DNA of 64,000 bases, from NCBI GenBank assembly GCA_964020085.1, contig OZ026605.1, positions 28,427,098 through 28,491,097 on the forward strand, read 5' to 3'. The first letter of the stretch is position 1, and the number at the start of each line of letters is the position of its first letter. The stretch is from Micromussa lordhowensis (Eukaryota > Cnidaria > Anthozoa > Scleractinia > Lobophylliidae). A program made the position numbers and the translations under genes. A model generated the notes under the pieces. It worked only from the letters and a program-made list of their open reading frames with translations. It made no database searches and was not told the origin of the DNA. This document shows positions 1 through 13,160 of the stretch, one piece after another.

Positions 1-43
1 GTGAGTGAGTGAGTGAGTGAGTGAGTGAGTGAGTGAGTGAGTG
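1..43. repeat. (GTGA)n microsatellite
   Basis: About ten uninterrupted GTGA units starting at the first base; the array may continue outside the window. Confidence 0.95.
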
Positions 44-164
44 CAACATTTGCATATCGAAGTCTCCGCAAGAAACCCATTTCTACGCTTTGCGTTTACA
101 CGTGTTTAAAAACGTAGTGTGTGAGATGAGTTGTTGACAACTAAACTTTTTAGTTGTCGACAAC

Positions 165-207
<43 letters not shown>

Positions 208-209
208 TA
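165..209. repeat. (TAA)n microsatellite between two palindromes
   Basis: Fourteen or so TAA units. Upstream lies TAGTTGTCGACAACTA (151-166) and downstream TTAGTTATCGATAACTAA (282-299), both palindromic, with two GAGCATGCGTA words between. Confidence 0.9.
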
Positions 210-299
210 ACGTTGAGCATGCGTATTGTGTTTTGAGCATGCGTAGTGAACGTTAATTCCCAAACTCTTGCTGGCCTGACTTAGTTATCGATAACTAAC

Positions 300-2214
300 A
301 GGAGGGAGGAGTCGGATGTTTTCATATTAAAACCCTCTGATTCATGACCAGTCCTTGTTACAACATGACATTGTTTCCGTCTTGTTAGCATTATCAGGAA
401 TATGAATCTTTTAAAAGCTACTCATTATCATGGTTAGCAAGGCTTTGAATATCGGTAGCAACATGACATGTGGACTGACTTCTTAACGCATGCGTAAACA
501 GTAAGATGCTCTTCAAATTAGGAAAGTTGCGATAACATATCTTTCGCACTTTCTTTACGAAAGTGAAATTTTATGAAAATAAGTTCTCGAAAGGTGGAAG
601 TTTTAAAATGTGGATTAGTGACCCAATATTTCTCTGCGAGTTATTTTCATTTTTTCTGCATTTTGCCCACGTGTACTGAACTGTTCTTTTGGCATCTAAT
701 TCCACATGAAGATATTTTTTCGAGGCAAGCATCGAAATCTCGAAGTGCTGAAAATGCCAGCAAAAGCCTCAACAACTGAACTTTTAAAATGTGCAAAAAA
801 AACAATATTTGGATCGGATCGAGCAAATTGCGAGAATTATTTAGGACGAGGCCTGTGTTATCAACCAAAAATAACAATAGAACGCGACAAATAATTAATT
901 TTGCGATTCGTGTGAGTTTTTACCTTCCGTTTGAAAATCAGCTGCCTCGGGCAACACTGAATCGCTCAACCTAAAATGCAAAACGCCCCGAAGAAAAGGG
1001 AAGAAATATTTTACTTGAAAGCTTGTCTTAGCAGAGACGGATTTTATTTAAATGTGTGTGCGTTTAAGATTTACCGACGTCCCTTAGCTTGACAGAATCT
1101 GTAGCAGAAAAACAAGGAAGTTCCGGTCACAGTACACAAAATGTACAGACTTAAGACCAAGACAACAGAAACGTTGACAGGCTGTTGGAACTATTTTTGT
1201 CTTTCTCATTTGCGATCTCGTTCTAACAAACATTGTTTGCCAAACATGAAGTCTTTACATTAGCGACGTCACTTATGCCAGCCTGACCCCTCCCCATTTG
1301 AGACAGAATTTCGCGCGAGACTAAAATCTTTGTTCCGTGCTACGAACATGTCGCTTCGCGTAACGGCAAATTTTAAGCCTGTTTATTTTATTTTTTAAGA
1401 ACAACTTAGGTCCCATAACCTTAGCTTTATGAAGCTTAGTGACTGCTTAGTTGAGGTTTTGCATAGTAAACACAGACGGCAAACTAGCCAGCCTAAATTC
1501 AACGGAATAAATGAACAAATCATACATGACTTAATTAAAAGCCTCTAACGAATACACTCAATCTTTGGATTTTGCTCGTGAAAGATCTGACTTTGTTTAG
1601 CATATTGGCGAATGGTAGACGAATTTGAAAGCATCTCTCAGGAAATTGTGTTTTCTCACTGGAACAGAAGTCTTTAGTCTCGCGCTGATATTAATTACTT
1701 TGCGAGGGATTCATTCGATGCGAAATTGTCCTTCATTGTCTAAACACCTCATTCGTGTAGCCTGACCTGAACAGACGAATAAAAGATACAAAAATAATGA
1801 CTTACGTACTCATTCTCTGTGTGTTTCAGATTATTTTTGACGTGAATAACTCCGGAGCTCTTTTCTTGACAAGGGCTTATTAAAACTTACCCAAATCCTT
1901 TGCGAATTCGACTCCGCAGAGCAGGTGCTGTGAGCGGATGTCGGTGATAACAGAAGTTGAATCTACACTTCTTAATCACTTAGTTGCGATGTCAAGATAC
2001 TTTGATTAAACGGCCACGCAAAAACATTCTCAAGTGCTTCTAACTTCTTTACAAATGACATCGCGTTCAGTCATAACAGGGTGGTGAAGGCTATAGACAC
2101 AAAACGCTTCAAATGCCGCACGAGAGATCGTCGAGATCACGCAGCTCTTACTGTATAAAACTAAATTATAAGCACTCGAGGGCTCTCTCTTTAATGGAGT
2201 ATGACCCGAGGTAA
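300..2214. other. no gene recognised
   Basis: Only short overlapping frames (573-974) without family resemblance or splice support. AT-rich, no repeat ends seen. Confidence 0.5.
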
Positions 2215-2562
2215 GGAAATGATTTTCAATCTATCAACGTTAAAGTTAAAGGCGGGGACAACCGAACCAAAGATTTATTACAAGATATATGTCCCCGATT
2301 GTGGATAAAGGAAGAAAAATTACTGTACGCTATCGAATTAGATTGTAAACATCCTTTACTCTCGTCTTGTCTTTCTATTAAAGTTAAAGAAGCCGTTCGC
2401 GCTTTTAATTACTCGTTTTATAAAGTTCAAAATATTTTGACCGATGTTTTGGTCGGTGATTTAAATCACACATTTTCACGCACGATAGCTTTGCCGAGAA
2501 GAAGAAAGCAAAACAAATTTAAGGAAACTGACAGAAACTACAAGAAAAACTCGTTTCATTGA
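2215..2562 (+). other. 116-codon open frame, unrecognised
   Basis: Open from 2215 to TGA at 2560, including VKGGDNRTKDLLQD and KEEKLLYAIELDCKHPLL. There is no ATG near its start, no known motif, and only a mildly protein-like composition. Possibly an exon or old repeat coding sequence. Confidence 0.15.
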
Positions 2563-5084
2563 CTACCATGTCGAGGAGTGTTACAATGTTTACTCTAACG
2601 CGGACTTCTTAACCTGCAAAAGCCACTGCATCAGAATTAGCTGTAAATTCTCCCGTGGGGAAAACCCAAAATAATTTCAAAATGTTAAATAATAACTAGT
2701 AAACGCCCACCCATGTGTTAACGCTGACGCACGGCTCCAATATAACGTTCAAGCTTCCTTCAAAGTTTTGAAAATAAACGAATAGAAATGAAAAACTCTT
2801 TCATTCGATACTTCAGAAAAGCGCAACGTTCTCAAAGGAAAACTTATTAAGTAAAAAAAATATTGAGTGTGTGAGAAAATTTAAAACCTGTTTATCCTAC
2901 AGCTTTTAATTTTTAATATTATTTATTTATCCATTCATTTATTTACTTATTTTGTCTTGCCTGTTACATGTTTTGCAGTCAGTTAAAAAAAACTGGTCTG
3001 ACTCGACCGCTCTGGAGTGACAAAAGAGACGTTTCACGCCTCCAGTCCTACAATTAGTTTTGTTTGCCGGAGTGGACTGGGAAAGAGACATAAATTCACG
3101 TGCCAAGAAAATCACAACAAAACTAAATACACAAATTCCATATAAACGAATCAGGAGTCCTAATGACGTATCACGTGATTATTTTCTTGTGTTTTCAGAT
3201 TCTTTTCTTGTGCTTTTTTTGTTTGTTTTTTTTTGCATGAGAGTCTTCTGAAAATCTGAACACACCGCTTTAGTTGTAGCACTTGCTAAGATTTTCCATT
3301 ATCGACTGCTGTAGTGACATCAACCCCATTAACATGTCAAGTCAAATACTTGGAACAAATTCGAACGAGTGTTGCGGCTGAGGACTCAGTAATGTGTTGC
3401 ATACTCAAGGCGAGACCAAGGTCTGGGATATGTGGAAACAACACGAACTAAAGTCATTCTCAATGCTTAAAACGAGTTTATAACTTTGCAATTTAATGGT
3501 TTTGTTCTGTTTCGTTTTGATTTGATTTTCGTGACAAATTACCTCGGCGCCGGCTGTCGCTTTGTTCCCTAAGCGAGTTTCGTTTTTAAAATCCAAATCA
3601 GAGAACACAGGAAGAAAAGCTCTCAAATTAATTGCTGATCACTTTTCTATTTGCGTGTTCTATTAAGGCTTCTGGGAAATTTGAAATTAAGAAACGAAAA
3701 CATATTCATCATTTTTCGACGATTTCCTTCTAACCATAACAAATATCCTTACTCGAGGTTATTCCATGACAGGAAAAGTACGTAAATTATTTCATACCTT
3801 TAGCTTATCTTGAGTTATCTGTTGTCTATGCTTTGACTCGCTGATTTACTTGCATTTTCAGGGCATCTCTGAAGATAAAAGGACACAAAATGTATTGACT
3901 TATAGAGCATATTATTGTCACACCCACGAGATTTCACAAGCACTGACCAGCATGGACATCACATATCAAGTATTTGTTTCTTAATACCAACGACCACCTT
4001 AGCGTTTCAATCACGCCATGTCAAGGCCCAAATAAAAAGACAGCTGGTGGATAATCCTACAGAAAAACTCGGATTGAAAGCAATGATACTAACTAGCCAA
4101 ATATTCGTGGGAAAGTCCAGATACTGTTATTAAGAAAATGTCATGTCTTGATTTACATAAACCGCCGCCGACAATCGACCACATCGACAAATGGATGTAA
4201 TACGATAATTGTTGCACGTTCCATGCATAAAATATTTTGCCGTATAATAAACGACGCAATTTCCAGCACGTTTCTGTGGACGATGTTTACAGATTTTTGA
4301 GTAAACATCTTTTCATTACTGCTTTATTTAGAGAATCAAACAAATCGTGCTGCCGAAATACTAAAATAGTTGGTATTATTAAAAATCGATGTAACTGAAT
4401 ATTTTATGTCGCACATTGCCTAAGGCGGCTTCTAACAGTACCACCTATTGATAACTCATAGTTTATTCGCGATTTGAAATCACGTTTTATGGAAAATAAA
4501 GCCACCCCATCAAGCTAGATTGCTATCTTATAAAAGAAAGGAATCAATATTAGTTTATAGCAGTCACGAAATCTCACTGCAAATGGCTTATGTATAAAGC
4601 TTAAAGGAAAAAACTTTAAACCGTAACTTTTTTACAGCATCATAGACTACATGCAAAACTATCCAAAAGGTGCTACTGCATCATATTTCACTATACTATC
4701 AGTGCACGAGGAAGGTTCCCTTGCTTCTGTCACAAAAACTTATTATCGCACCCAACTTGCTTCTTACTTTGTCGATCTACCGGATCGAGGTCTTTAACTT
4801 CAGAGATGTGTGGGAAGGTTATTGCTTTGTAGTAAAATATTTCTTGACTATCAACAATGGCAACAATTAACAACAATCTTTTATATGCGGGGGATTTCAA
4901 GGGAAGTGGTCGAAATATGATGAGTACAATACGTTACAATCGATTAATACTTACAAGCTGTAAATGTCATTCTTTTTTTTATGTTTCCTTTGAAATGACA
5001 GATAGACATACTGCTGAGGACTCAAACTAAATCTGGAAATAACTTAACTGAGACCGCGATTATAGTTCTCTTTGTCAGCGGCGT

Positions 5085-5097
5085 TGCTTAGCAACAA
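5085..5097. promoter_or_regulatory. X-box-like palindrome
   Basis: GTTGCTTAGCAAC, an RFX-type half-site pair with one base of spacing. The identical 13-mer recurs at 14175-14187. No gene start is near either. Confidence 0.25.
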
Positions 5098-5129
5098 ACC
5101 GTCTTTGGCGTGCATTTTTTTACTTTAAA

Positions 5130-5163
5130 GTGGAAGTGTAATGGTGGAAGTGGAAGTGTAATG
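5130..5163 (+). repeat. short tandem duplication
   Basis: GTGGAAGTGTAATG occurs twice, separated by GTGGAA. Confidence 0.8.
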
Positions 5164-7421
5164 TATCCACGCCAATGTTGTAAAAATTATTACCAGTTGC
5201 CATCTAAGCTTCAGTTTGGAATGACAAACGCCGATTTGTCCGTAAACGGACAGGACCCTAGTCAGCCAAATGTCGAAAGCTCGGAAATCAGTTTCGCATG
5301 CAACTTTGAATCATGAATCAGAAAAACACAGGGTAAACCTTTTCTTGTGCACTTTTCAGTTCCATTCCGGCTGTTTTAATCGTTAACGTTCAGGTGAGAT
5401 CCTGTTATCTTTGGTCGACTGGCACTACCCATTCTTTTAAGCAGAAGTGCCGTGATGTTACATGGATCACTTGTCTCGGTACCCCTGATATTTCTATGTA
5501 TACATTAACCCGTACTAACTGATGTTCACAATGTCAAAATATAGCAAAACTTTTTGCCAGAAATCGAGGACTTCGGAATTTTTGGTAATAGTGCTTAAAA
5601 AGTTATTAAATTCTGGAGGTAGCAAATGACGTTTTTGCGTTTAATCTAAAAGATTGACCTCGTCATGTTTGACAAGCAGTGTGCATGATATTTGTTCGAC
5701 AAATGTCTGTTGTCGAATGTCAATTTCATATCAGTCGTCCAAGTGAAAAGAAACAACAAGCTTTCCCTTTCGATCAAGCAAATCAATTCAGCTTATTGGC
5801 AACTGATTAGACGCTAAATGTTAGCTGTCTACTCGTATAAATGTCTCCATAGCAAACCAACGTTTCAAAATAATTGCGGCTCGCGCTTTAATCTAACGGA
5901 ATATGTACGATAAATCACCTGTGCAATATTTCCGCGCTGTCATACCACACAAATTTATTAAAGAACTGTATTATAATATGTTAAAATACGTGCGATATTT
6001 GGATTCAGTCTCTAGGGTTTTTCTCGAACGATAGACAGTGAATTTAGCTGATAAAACTGAATTACTTAATTGAACTTATAAAGATACGAAGAAGTTTAAG
6101 CTGTTCTCTCTTTCTCGACCAAGATTACAGGTATATTTGCAGATATTTTTTGAAATTTGGATTCACTCGACTTATGTCCTTAATTATCTCTTCTAGTTAT
6201 CTACGTTTCTCGAGAAATAAACAGAACTTTGTAGATATGTAAGCGGGTAAAACGATCAAGAGCGAGCGAACTCTTTCATCACGACCTTCACAAAATTGTT
6301 TTTACAAACGTTCGATGTTTCGTACAAGGTTTTGGAAAATTGATGTGGCAAAAAAACATCTGGGAAGACACAATGTCTGCAATGTAGCAAATTCCAAAAT
6401 TCCTTGAAACACGAATTGATCTTACCTTGTTATCTGCGACAATGTCAGCACAACATTGCAGTCAAGGTTCATTTTGAAAATATTTGGCGTCGTATCTCCT
6501 CCAGAGAGAAAAAACAAAATTGTAAAAACAATGGGTCTCTTCGCTAAATTAATATTTATTACCTCCAACTGACGCAAAACTCTGTGACGAAAATAGCCAA
6601 GAAAGAAAAATTGTTTTGGTTTCTTTCTGTTATGACAGGTAACGTAAAAACTCGCTTGACTCATTCACCTCAATCTTTGATTAAAACCTCATACTTTTCC
6701 TTTCTTTCTGCCACTGTTATTTATACGATTCATTCCTTCTTCCTGTTAACGTTTCTTCGCCCCCGCTCTCACTTCGATGACACAAACATTTTTCAGGTGT
6801 TCGGCTTGTTTTAGCTCATTCATCAATTAACAGGACTGAATCGAGTTTGTTCCGTTCCGCTAGAATTCAACAGATTGTATTCTTAGTGGAAAGTAATCAT
6901 TAAAAAGCCTCAGTGATAAAAACTATTTTAAAAAAGTCAAATATTCTCGTGGTCTCCTCTTTTTTTCAAAATTTGAAATAGAAAACGCAAAATTTCGCTA
7001 CCAAAAACCATGCTAAAAGCTTGTAACAGTAGTCGCGGATGAAAGGATAACTTCTAAGAGAAACAGTACTCTTATATTTCCATTAACAGCAAGATCATTC
7101 AACACAGGAAGCCGACAATTCATATGCGTTTACTGAGAACACGATCGGAAACTTGATTCCATTTTTAGGTTTTAACTTCCTGTCCTCAAATAAAACTGGT
7201 TCAACATTCAAATTGAGGTCGGAGCCAAACGCAACCTCATTGGGTGTCAAACCATGCATACAATAACGCACGAGGCACGTGGGAAAAATAGATAAGCTAT
7301 TGCATTAAGTTATTTTACACTATCGTAAGGCGCAAGTGTTAAGTTGAAAGACAACATAACTGGAAGATACTGTCGAGTAGCGCCCATTGTGGGAAAAACT
7401 GCCCTAAAATGGCGCTAATTC

Positions 7422-7703
7422 GAGCGCTTTTCAATTGAGTGTCGTAAAACAAAAAGCAAAGAAGTCGTTCTGGCCAATCACGAAGGACATAGACAATCCT
7501 GTGAACCAATCAAAACTTGAAACAAATACATGTAGCTGATGAAAAGCGCGGGGAAACTTGTGCGAGCGAGTCACGAGTGGTTTTGTGTTTATTTCTTATT
7601 GGGTGACAAAGATGGGCGAGTGTCTTAAGCCAATGGCCTTAAGTAGTAATGCAAAAGTACAGCAAATGCAAATTACTTTGGACACTCAGGTAAAAATTGC
7701 TCC
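7422..7703 (+). mobile_element. TTGAGTGTCG MITE, copy 1
   Basis: GAGCGCTTTTCAATTGAGTG begins the left end; GGACACTCAGGTAAAAATTG with CTCC ends the right. Shared interior words with copy 2 (60702-60955) include AAAGCGCGGGGAAA and GAGTCACGAGTGGTTTTG. Confidence 0.75.
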
Positions 7704-7833
7704 ATCAACATCTCATTACGTCTGCGTAAGTTGCTTATGCACATGCACATGCGGAAGTGAAAATCAGCCTTTAATGGCATTTACTCCTCTTCTTACAAGC
7801 CTCACGACATAAAAGGTCTATCTGTTATGGGTA

Positions 7834-8137
7834 AAGGTAGGTAAAGACGAGCCAGATGAACCATCAGGCCGACGCTTATCCCAATTTCTGTAGCATGAAG
7901 CGACTAGGAGTATTTCTACTCTCCCCTGGATGGGATGCTAGTCCATCGCATGGTTATCCCCAGCATTAAGTTCGCCGGTACCCATTTATACACCTGGGTG
8001 GAGAGAGGCGCTGTGAGAGTTAAGTGTCTTGCCCAAGAACACAGCGGCAATGTCTCCTGCTAGGGCTCGAACCCGCGACCGCTTGATCCGGAGTCGAGCG
8101 CACTAACCATGCATGAGACTTTCGCGTCTCCCATTTC
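7834..8137 (-). mobile_element. tRNA-derived SINE with perfect 9-bp target duplication
   Basis: TTATGGGTA flanks both ends (7825-7833 and 8138-8146). On the minus strand the head at 8137 carries A box TGGTTAGTGCGC and B box GGGTTCGAGCCC, followed by a body with TTGGGCAAGACACTTAACTC, a conserved central block I associate with widespread metazoan SINE families. The tail reads TTTACCTACCTTTACC. The intact duplication suggests a fairly recent insertion. Confidence 0.88.
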
Positions 8138-8351
8138 TTATGGGTAGTCCATTAGTAACTACTTTTAGAGTGATTTTACTTAGCACGCGGAACAAAACTA
8201 TTATATATAGTTTTCGGGTAGAAGTACACAAAACTGAAGAGAAAGGAACTAAAAAACAATAACTAACGTAGATAATTTGGAAACAAGTACCGGGTACAAT
8301 CACATTCAGCGATCTATTTCACGGGTGAGAAAAATCACGCTAGTCGTTTAC

Positions 8352-8445
8352 CTTGGACAATCCAAAATTGCACGGGTACGGTAAATATTAAAGCTTCAGT
8401 ATTACACTCGGCCAGTATCTGTTGATACACATATAAGGCCGCCAT
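8352..8445 (-). CDS. candidate first coding exon, unrecognised
   Basis: An ATG at 8445 sits inside AAGATGGCGGC, a perfect YY1-type element that often overlaps start codons of animal genes. The frame reads MAALYVYQQILAECNTEALI and continues to FWIVQ, then meets a donor AAG-GTAAAC in phase 1. I found no convincing next exon below it. It may be a real gene start, a decayed one, or part of a repeat. Confidence 0.3.
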
Positions 8446-8449
8446 CTTC
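8439..8449 (-). promoter_or_regulatory. YY1-like motif
   Basis: GCCGCCATCTT on the plus strand, AAGATGGCGGC on the minus. It overlaps the candidate start at 8445. Confidence 0.35.
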
Positions 8450-8872
8450 AATGTCGCAAAAAATCCTCGGAGACCCAGTGGCAGGTAGTCGGGGCGAAGA
8501 GATATTTCCGGGCGACGCCATATTTTCGGGAGAAAGTTTACATCAAGTGCGGGAGAGCCCCTGGGCACTTACTCTTACAAAATTAAACCAGTTCCAGAAG
8601 CATTTGAATTCCTTCTCGCTGATTGAACAGAAAAATATAGTTGCTTTGTCCGTGCACTCCGGGAGATTCTCGTTGAGAGTTGCAGAAAAAAGAGATTCAA
8701 CGAAGCCCAGAAGATCACAAGCTGTAACATGGGCGCAAGAAAACCGTAGTACACGTCGATCAATTTTCACGATAGACTTATCGAAGCCTGTATATCGTAA
8801 ATTTTTATAGCCTGCTAATGTAAGCGATTTCTTCGCTGTTGTTGGTGGCGCGCGAAGCCTAGCCGAGTACAC

Positions 8873-11800
8873 AGCTTACTATTTATCCTCGATTGTTGAA
8901 CGACTTCTGAAACTTTTCACGATGTGCGAATCTCCGTTGCACGGGCCACAAAACGGCCCACACTGAAATAATGGTCTGCCCGTACGTAGTACCGTCTATG
9001 GCAGATCGCTTCCCTGAGTTGTCAAAGAGTGATTTAAATGTGAAATTAACTTAGGGCACGTGATTGAATGATAAAACAATTATTGAACAGTATCGCAGAT
9101 GAATTATTTGCCTCAGACTTCGGCTTCGGCAAATAATTGATTTGCTCGCCACTGACAAATCACGATATTTTGGTTAATTGTTAATGGATGATGGGAGATT
9201 GATATCTCAACTATTGTCGGAACTGCTTTCGGTTGGCGTAAATATTCTCAAGGAAGAATGGAGGCAGATTGCTTCATCAACTGAAGTCGCTATATTAGCA
9301 ACATCATTTCAAACAATTATTCTACAAGCTCTATGCAATAATTCGTTGTCAAAATGGCTCTTGCTAGCGTGACAACATCGCAAGAACATCGAATTTGTTC
9401 ACCGTATTGTCCCTTTTAACCCAGGTTGGAAACAACTGTTTTCAAACTCATTAATAATTCATCATGTTTAAACAAAGGAAATCATGACCGTGACGATGTT
9501 GGAATAAGAATGGATTTTTACGGTTTTCTCGTTTTTGGAAATGTGGTCAAACATGGTCTCTCGGGTTTGATCACCCATTACAGTGTACCTCTCAAATGTT
9601 ACAAAATGCGCTCATATTCAAATGACCTGTACAGTTGTTTAAATATATTTTCCTTTTTTGAATGCAAAATTGGCTTTTAAATCTGGTGAATCCACACTTT
9701 AGGCTAAAGAACCGTTTTCGACTAATTTCAGAGTATAACATTCTCACTGTAAAGAACTGTAGAGAGTTAGACATTTGCCGTTAGCCAGACATGGCATCAA
9801 GCTCGCAATTCACAAACTGCTGCATACATGCAATTAGAAATACAGGTAATCGGTATTTCATAAAATGTTTGTTTTCGAGACAAACCATTTCTTAACTATA
9901 GGTGGAAATCCAAGTTCTATTTCCTCTTATTTGCGACACCTGCGAGTGTGGTATTGCCATCTATTTTAGAAATGGGCGTAAGCTAATATTATTCCAAAAC
10001 GAAGAATGGAAATTTTCCCCGCTTTGCTGTATGGTTGTAAACAGAGGGCGAAAATGAGAAAGGTTTGATGAATCCCGAAAGTATGCTAAAACAGAAGAAA
10101 AAAGATTATTTAAACGTACCAGATTTGGGGCTTTAGCTTTCGAAATCATCTGAGGCTTGTGGCAAGGCTCCTGTTGAGAAAATGGAAAAAATCCTGAATG
10201 AGTCATTTGCCTTGATCGTCTGGTAATTTTTAATGTACCTTATTAGGGATAAAATACTTCATGGGTGAATGTCATAAATCAACTAAGTCACACATCACCT
10301 GTTGTTGAACACAATTAACTTTCCTTGCGTGGTGCACTTTACTGGCTTTTTTTGAAGTACATTAAGCTAGTAAAGTACATCAAGCAATGAAAGTACATTT
10401 GAATCAATACCAGGTGATGTCTCTTCCTACTATGGTCTTCACTCATGAAGTATATAATGAAGTTTATAATGTAACTTAACTGAATGTAACTTCGAGCCAT
10501 CGAACCATTTCAGTATGCGACAGTAACTCTCGTTGCCTCTGGTCTTTCGCTATTTCTTCGCAATTTATCTCAAGAACACGGCGGGTTTCTCTTAAGTGTG
10601 TCTGATCGTTGCAAAACTCGTTGGGGATTTATCAATTTTCTCCCTGCGCGCCTAGCCCAAATTTCTTCTATTGTAAAGATACAAACGTTTGTAAATGCTA
10701 ACGATTCCGGGGTAACCTTAAGCGACCTCGCGCGACCTCACGCTAGACCCCACTCCTACTCGGCTCAGAACAATTATTCAAAGATTTGACTTGCCAAAAG
10801 AAGCACAGGTTACCCACATAAACATGCACAGGTCACCTACAAATGAGCAATGAGACTCTACATTAAAGGACACTTTTTACTGAATGTAATTGTGTTCTAT
10901 ACATGAATGCGAGAAAGAGATGTGAAAACTTACCTTTACAAGAGAGAAAGAGCCAGATTTTTTTTCGATTTTTCATCACAATGTGCGTTCGCCTGTGTGA
11001 GTAACTGTTGAGTAGCTTAAGCCAGTTGCAGCAAATAGGTACAAATCAACTGAGCTCATAATTATAAACTAGTTGTTCTTTTTAAAAAGTTACATAAGCT
11101 ACTGAAAAATTTGCTGGAGTCATCGTGAATCTGTTTTTCCCCTATTCGTAAGTTTGAAAAAGTTGGCGAGTTTATTATCACGTAAAAGTTTAGTTTATAT
11201 CTCCTCTTTTATGCGTGCATGTAAATATGCATGAATTTCAAGCGACCCAGTGACTTTACAATTGTCTCGGGGCTGCATTTGAATGTCTACCAACTGAGAC
11301 CTGCCGATATACTCACGGTCGAACTGTGAAATAGAAAACCAAGTCCGAGATCTGATTGCCTCAAAAATAACATTTCGTACAAAAACTAAAATTGTTTAAT
11401 TCTGCCTTTTTCTGTCAAACGAGGAAAATTTTTTAGACTGATTGCTAATTTAAAGCGCTTTATTCATTTCCGCAGCTGGTACAATCATTGTTTGTTCTCT
11501 CCACCTTTTAATTTGTTGAGCAAATAATCTATTTGTACTGAAAGCTGACACTACTTTTTGTCACCTTTACTGGGCCAATTGTAATTACCCAGGTAAAAAC
11601 AAACTTTCTTGGCATGAAATTGCAACCTCAATCAACTTTCCTTAGATAAAATCTTTAAAATAAAGGTTTCGATAATGACTAAGTATCTCACAAAAAGTGA
11701 GTATTTGAAACGAGTTTCAAACCTCTGAAAGCCCAAGAAAAACTGAAACTTTATAAGCGAGATTTTCGTGACTTGTCTTGAAGACAGCCGTCGGTACAAC

Positions 11801-11984
11801 ACAATTTATTACGACAGTTTATTTTCCACGTAAATGATTGCTCGTCGGTAAAAGTTCATTGTGGTTGCTTTAAATACACTGTGTATTAAACCCCTGCAAT
11901 TTCTTAGAAAAAAAATATAATGATACAACGAATTGAAACTATCATAAAAGATATATGTAAATCCGGTAAAAAAGTGTAGTTACC
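8873..11984. other. no gene recognised
   Basis: Contains the hairpin at 9102 and short frames only. The repeated word AAAGTACAT around 10350-10395 is too short to call. Confidence 0.5.
9102..9138. repeat. hairpin
   Basis: AATTATTTGC pairs with GCAAATAATT around a loop of CTCAGACTTCGGCTTCG. Probably the tip of an old transposon. Confidence 0.6.
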
Positions 11985-12125
11985 TGCTTGTGTTTTCAAG
12001 ATGGACATGAATAATTTTCGCCGATTTTAACAATGAGTCGTGCAATTTCCTGCAATTTCCTACCAGGGAGATCATTCCATGCAGGTTTTGGATGCGACTA
12101 CTGAAAAAGCCAGAACCACTTTGGG
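11985..12125 (-). repeat. coding-like dispersed repeat remnant
   Basis: One minus-strand frame gives PAWNDLPGRKLQEIARLIVK then a stop; the frame one base off gives LAFSVVASK just before it. Together these look like a frameshifted LINE C-terminus (..A.KLWNDLP..R). The repeat also carries a direct TGCAATTTCC doublet. The identity is tentative. Confidence 0.4.
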
Positions 12126-12988
12126 CATCAAACTCACTCACACTTTGTACAGTAGAATACTGAATTTCAACTCAGTCTCCAAGTAGGAACTAATAGGTGA
12201 TTGGCCAGGGGAAGTGGAGGTGGATTTAATTGTCTTCTTTCTGAAAGGTCGCTCACTAAGTGGTAATAAATGCTCCTTATTTCCATTCTTTGCCGAAACA
12301 ATCAGAAACCCCAGACCTCAAAATTTCAGAAATTAGTCGCTAATAAGGAGCTTTTCTCTCAGTTAAATGAGCAGTTATCTCCTTGAATAATCCTCTTTAC
12401 ACTGAGTCTTCTTGTTAACACTTTTCTTATTAAAGACTTCCCACTGACAAAACTCTGAAGTCTTATTACTATTCTTTTGTCTTGAGAAGAAACAAGCATC
12501 AGTGCTTTAAATATATAGAATAATACCCAAGACTTCGTAACAACGCTGGTTATTTCTTCCGTTTGCTAACTTCTTCCACCTACTGATGTGAAATATGAGC
12601 ATTTGGGGCCGGATGAAATCATTGAACGTAAAGTCGACAAATAGATAAAACCGCTCACTTATTAAATCGTACCATGATACCACATGGTAAATGATGCAGA
12701 AAATGCACTGTTGGCGAAAAAATAAAGTTTCATATTATCGCTGGATGACCTCCCTCTTTTTCGCGCCTTAAAATGTTCTTCAGCGCCTGTTTTGTCAATA
12801 CCCCGGGAATTTCAAGCTAGTTCGCAGAAGAGATGAGAAACAAAGTCTTGGCATTCCTTCTCCGTTATTCTACTTTTATCCCCGAAACCTTTGAAGGATA
12901 AAATTGCGGAAACGGTGTCGACGCGAATGCTAAGCGCTTGTCTGCCAAACACCAGAATCACCAACGAGTGCTTAGAGACAACATCTAA

Positions 12989-13160
12989 TAGGCCACGTTC
13001 GATATATCAATATTCTACAAATAGATGGATCCGAGGCTTTCGGGTCAAAATTGCAACTTGTTGTAGTTTTCTTTGTCTCACAATCCCCAAAGAGACCAAG
13101 TATAGAAATTTGTCCTGAAAGCCTCGGAGCCATGTTAGAATAATATCGAACGTGGCGTAT
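12989..13160. mobile_element. AATAGRCCA palindromic MITE, copy A
   Basis: ATAGGCCACGTTCGATATAT at the left and TAATATCGAACGTGGC at the right pair. The inner arm CCGAGGCTTTCGGG / CCTGAAAGCCTCGG continues the stem. About 172 bp, flanked by TA-like bases. Copies B and C are at 57177 and 60490. Confidence 0.75.

Larger units (their letters stand above)
2563..7421. other. no gene recognised
   Basis: Short frames up to 84 codons on both strands, none protein-like. Apart from the X-box-like palindrome and a short duplication I see nothing in it. Confidence 0.5.

Noticed and set aside
8040..8137. tRNA gene
   Set aside because: A and B boxes are present but the fold lacks a paired acceptor stem, and it is joined to a SINE body with a target duplication.
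8451..8872. 119-codon plus and 109-codon minus frames
   Set aside because: They overlap each other on opposite strands, carry no motif, and no splice or homology evidence favours either.
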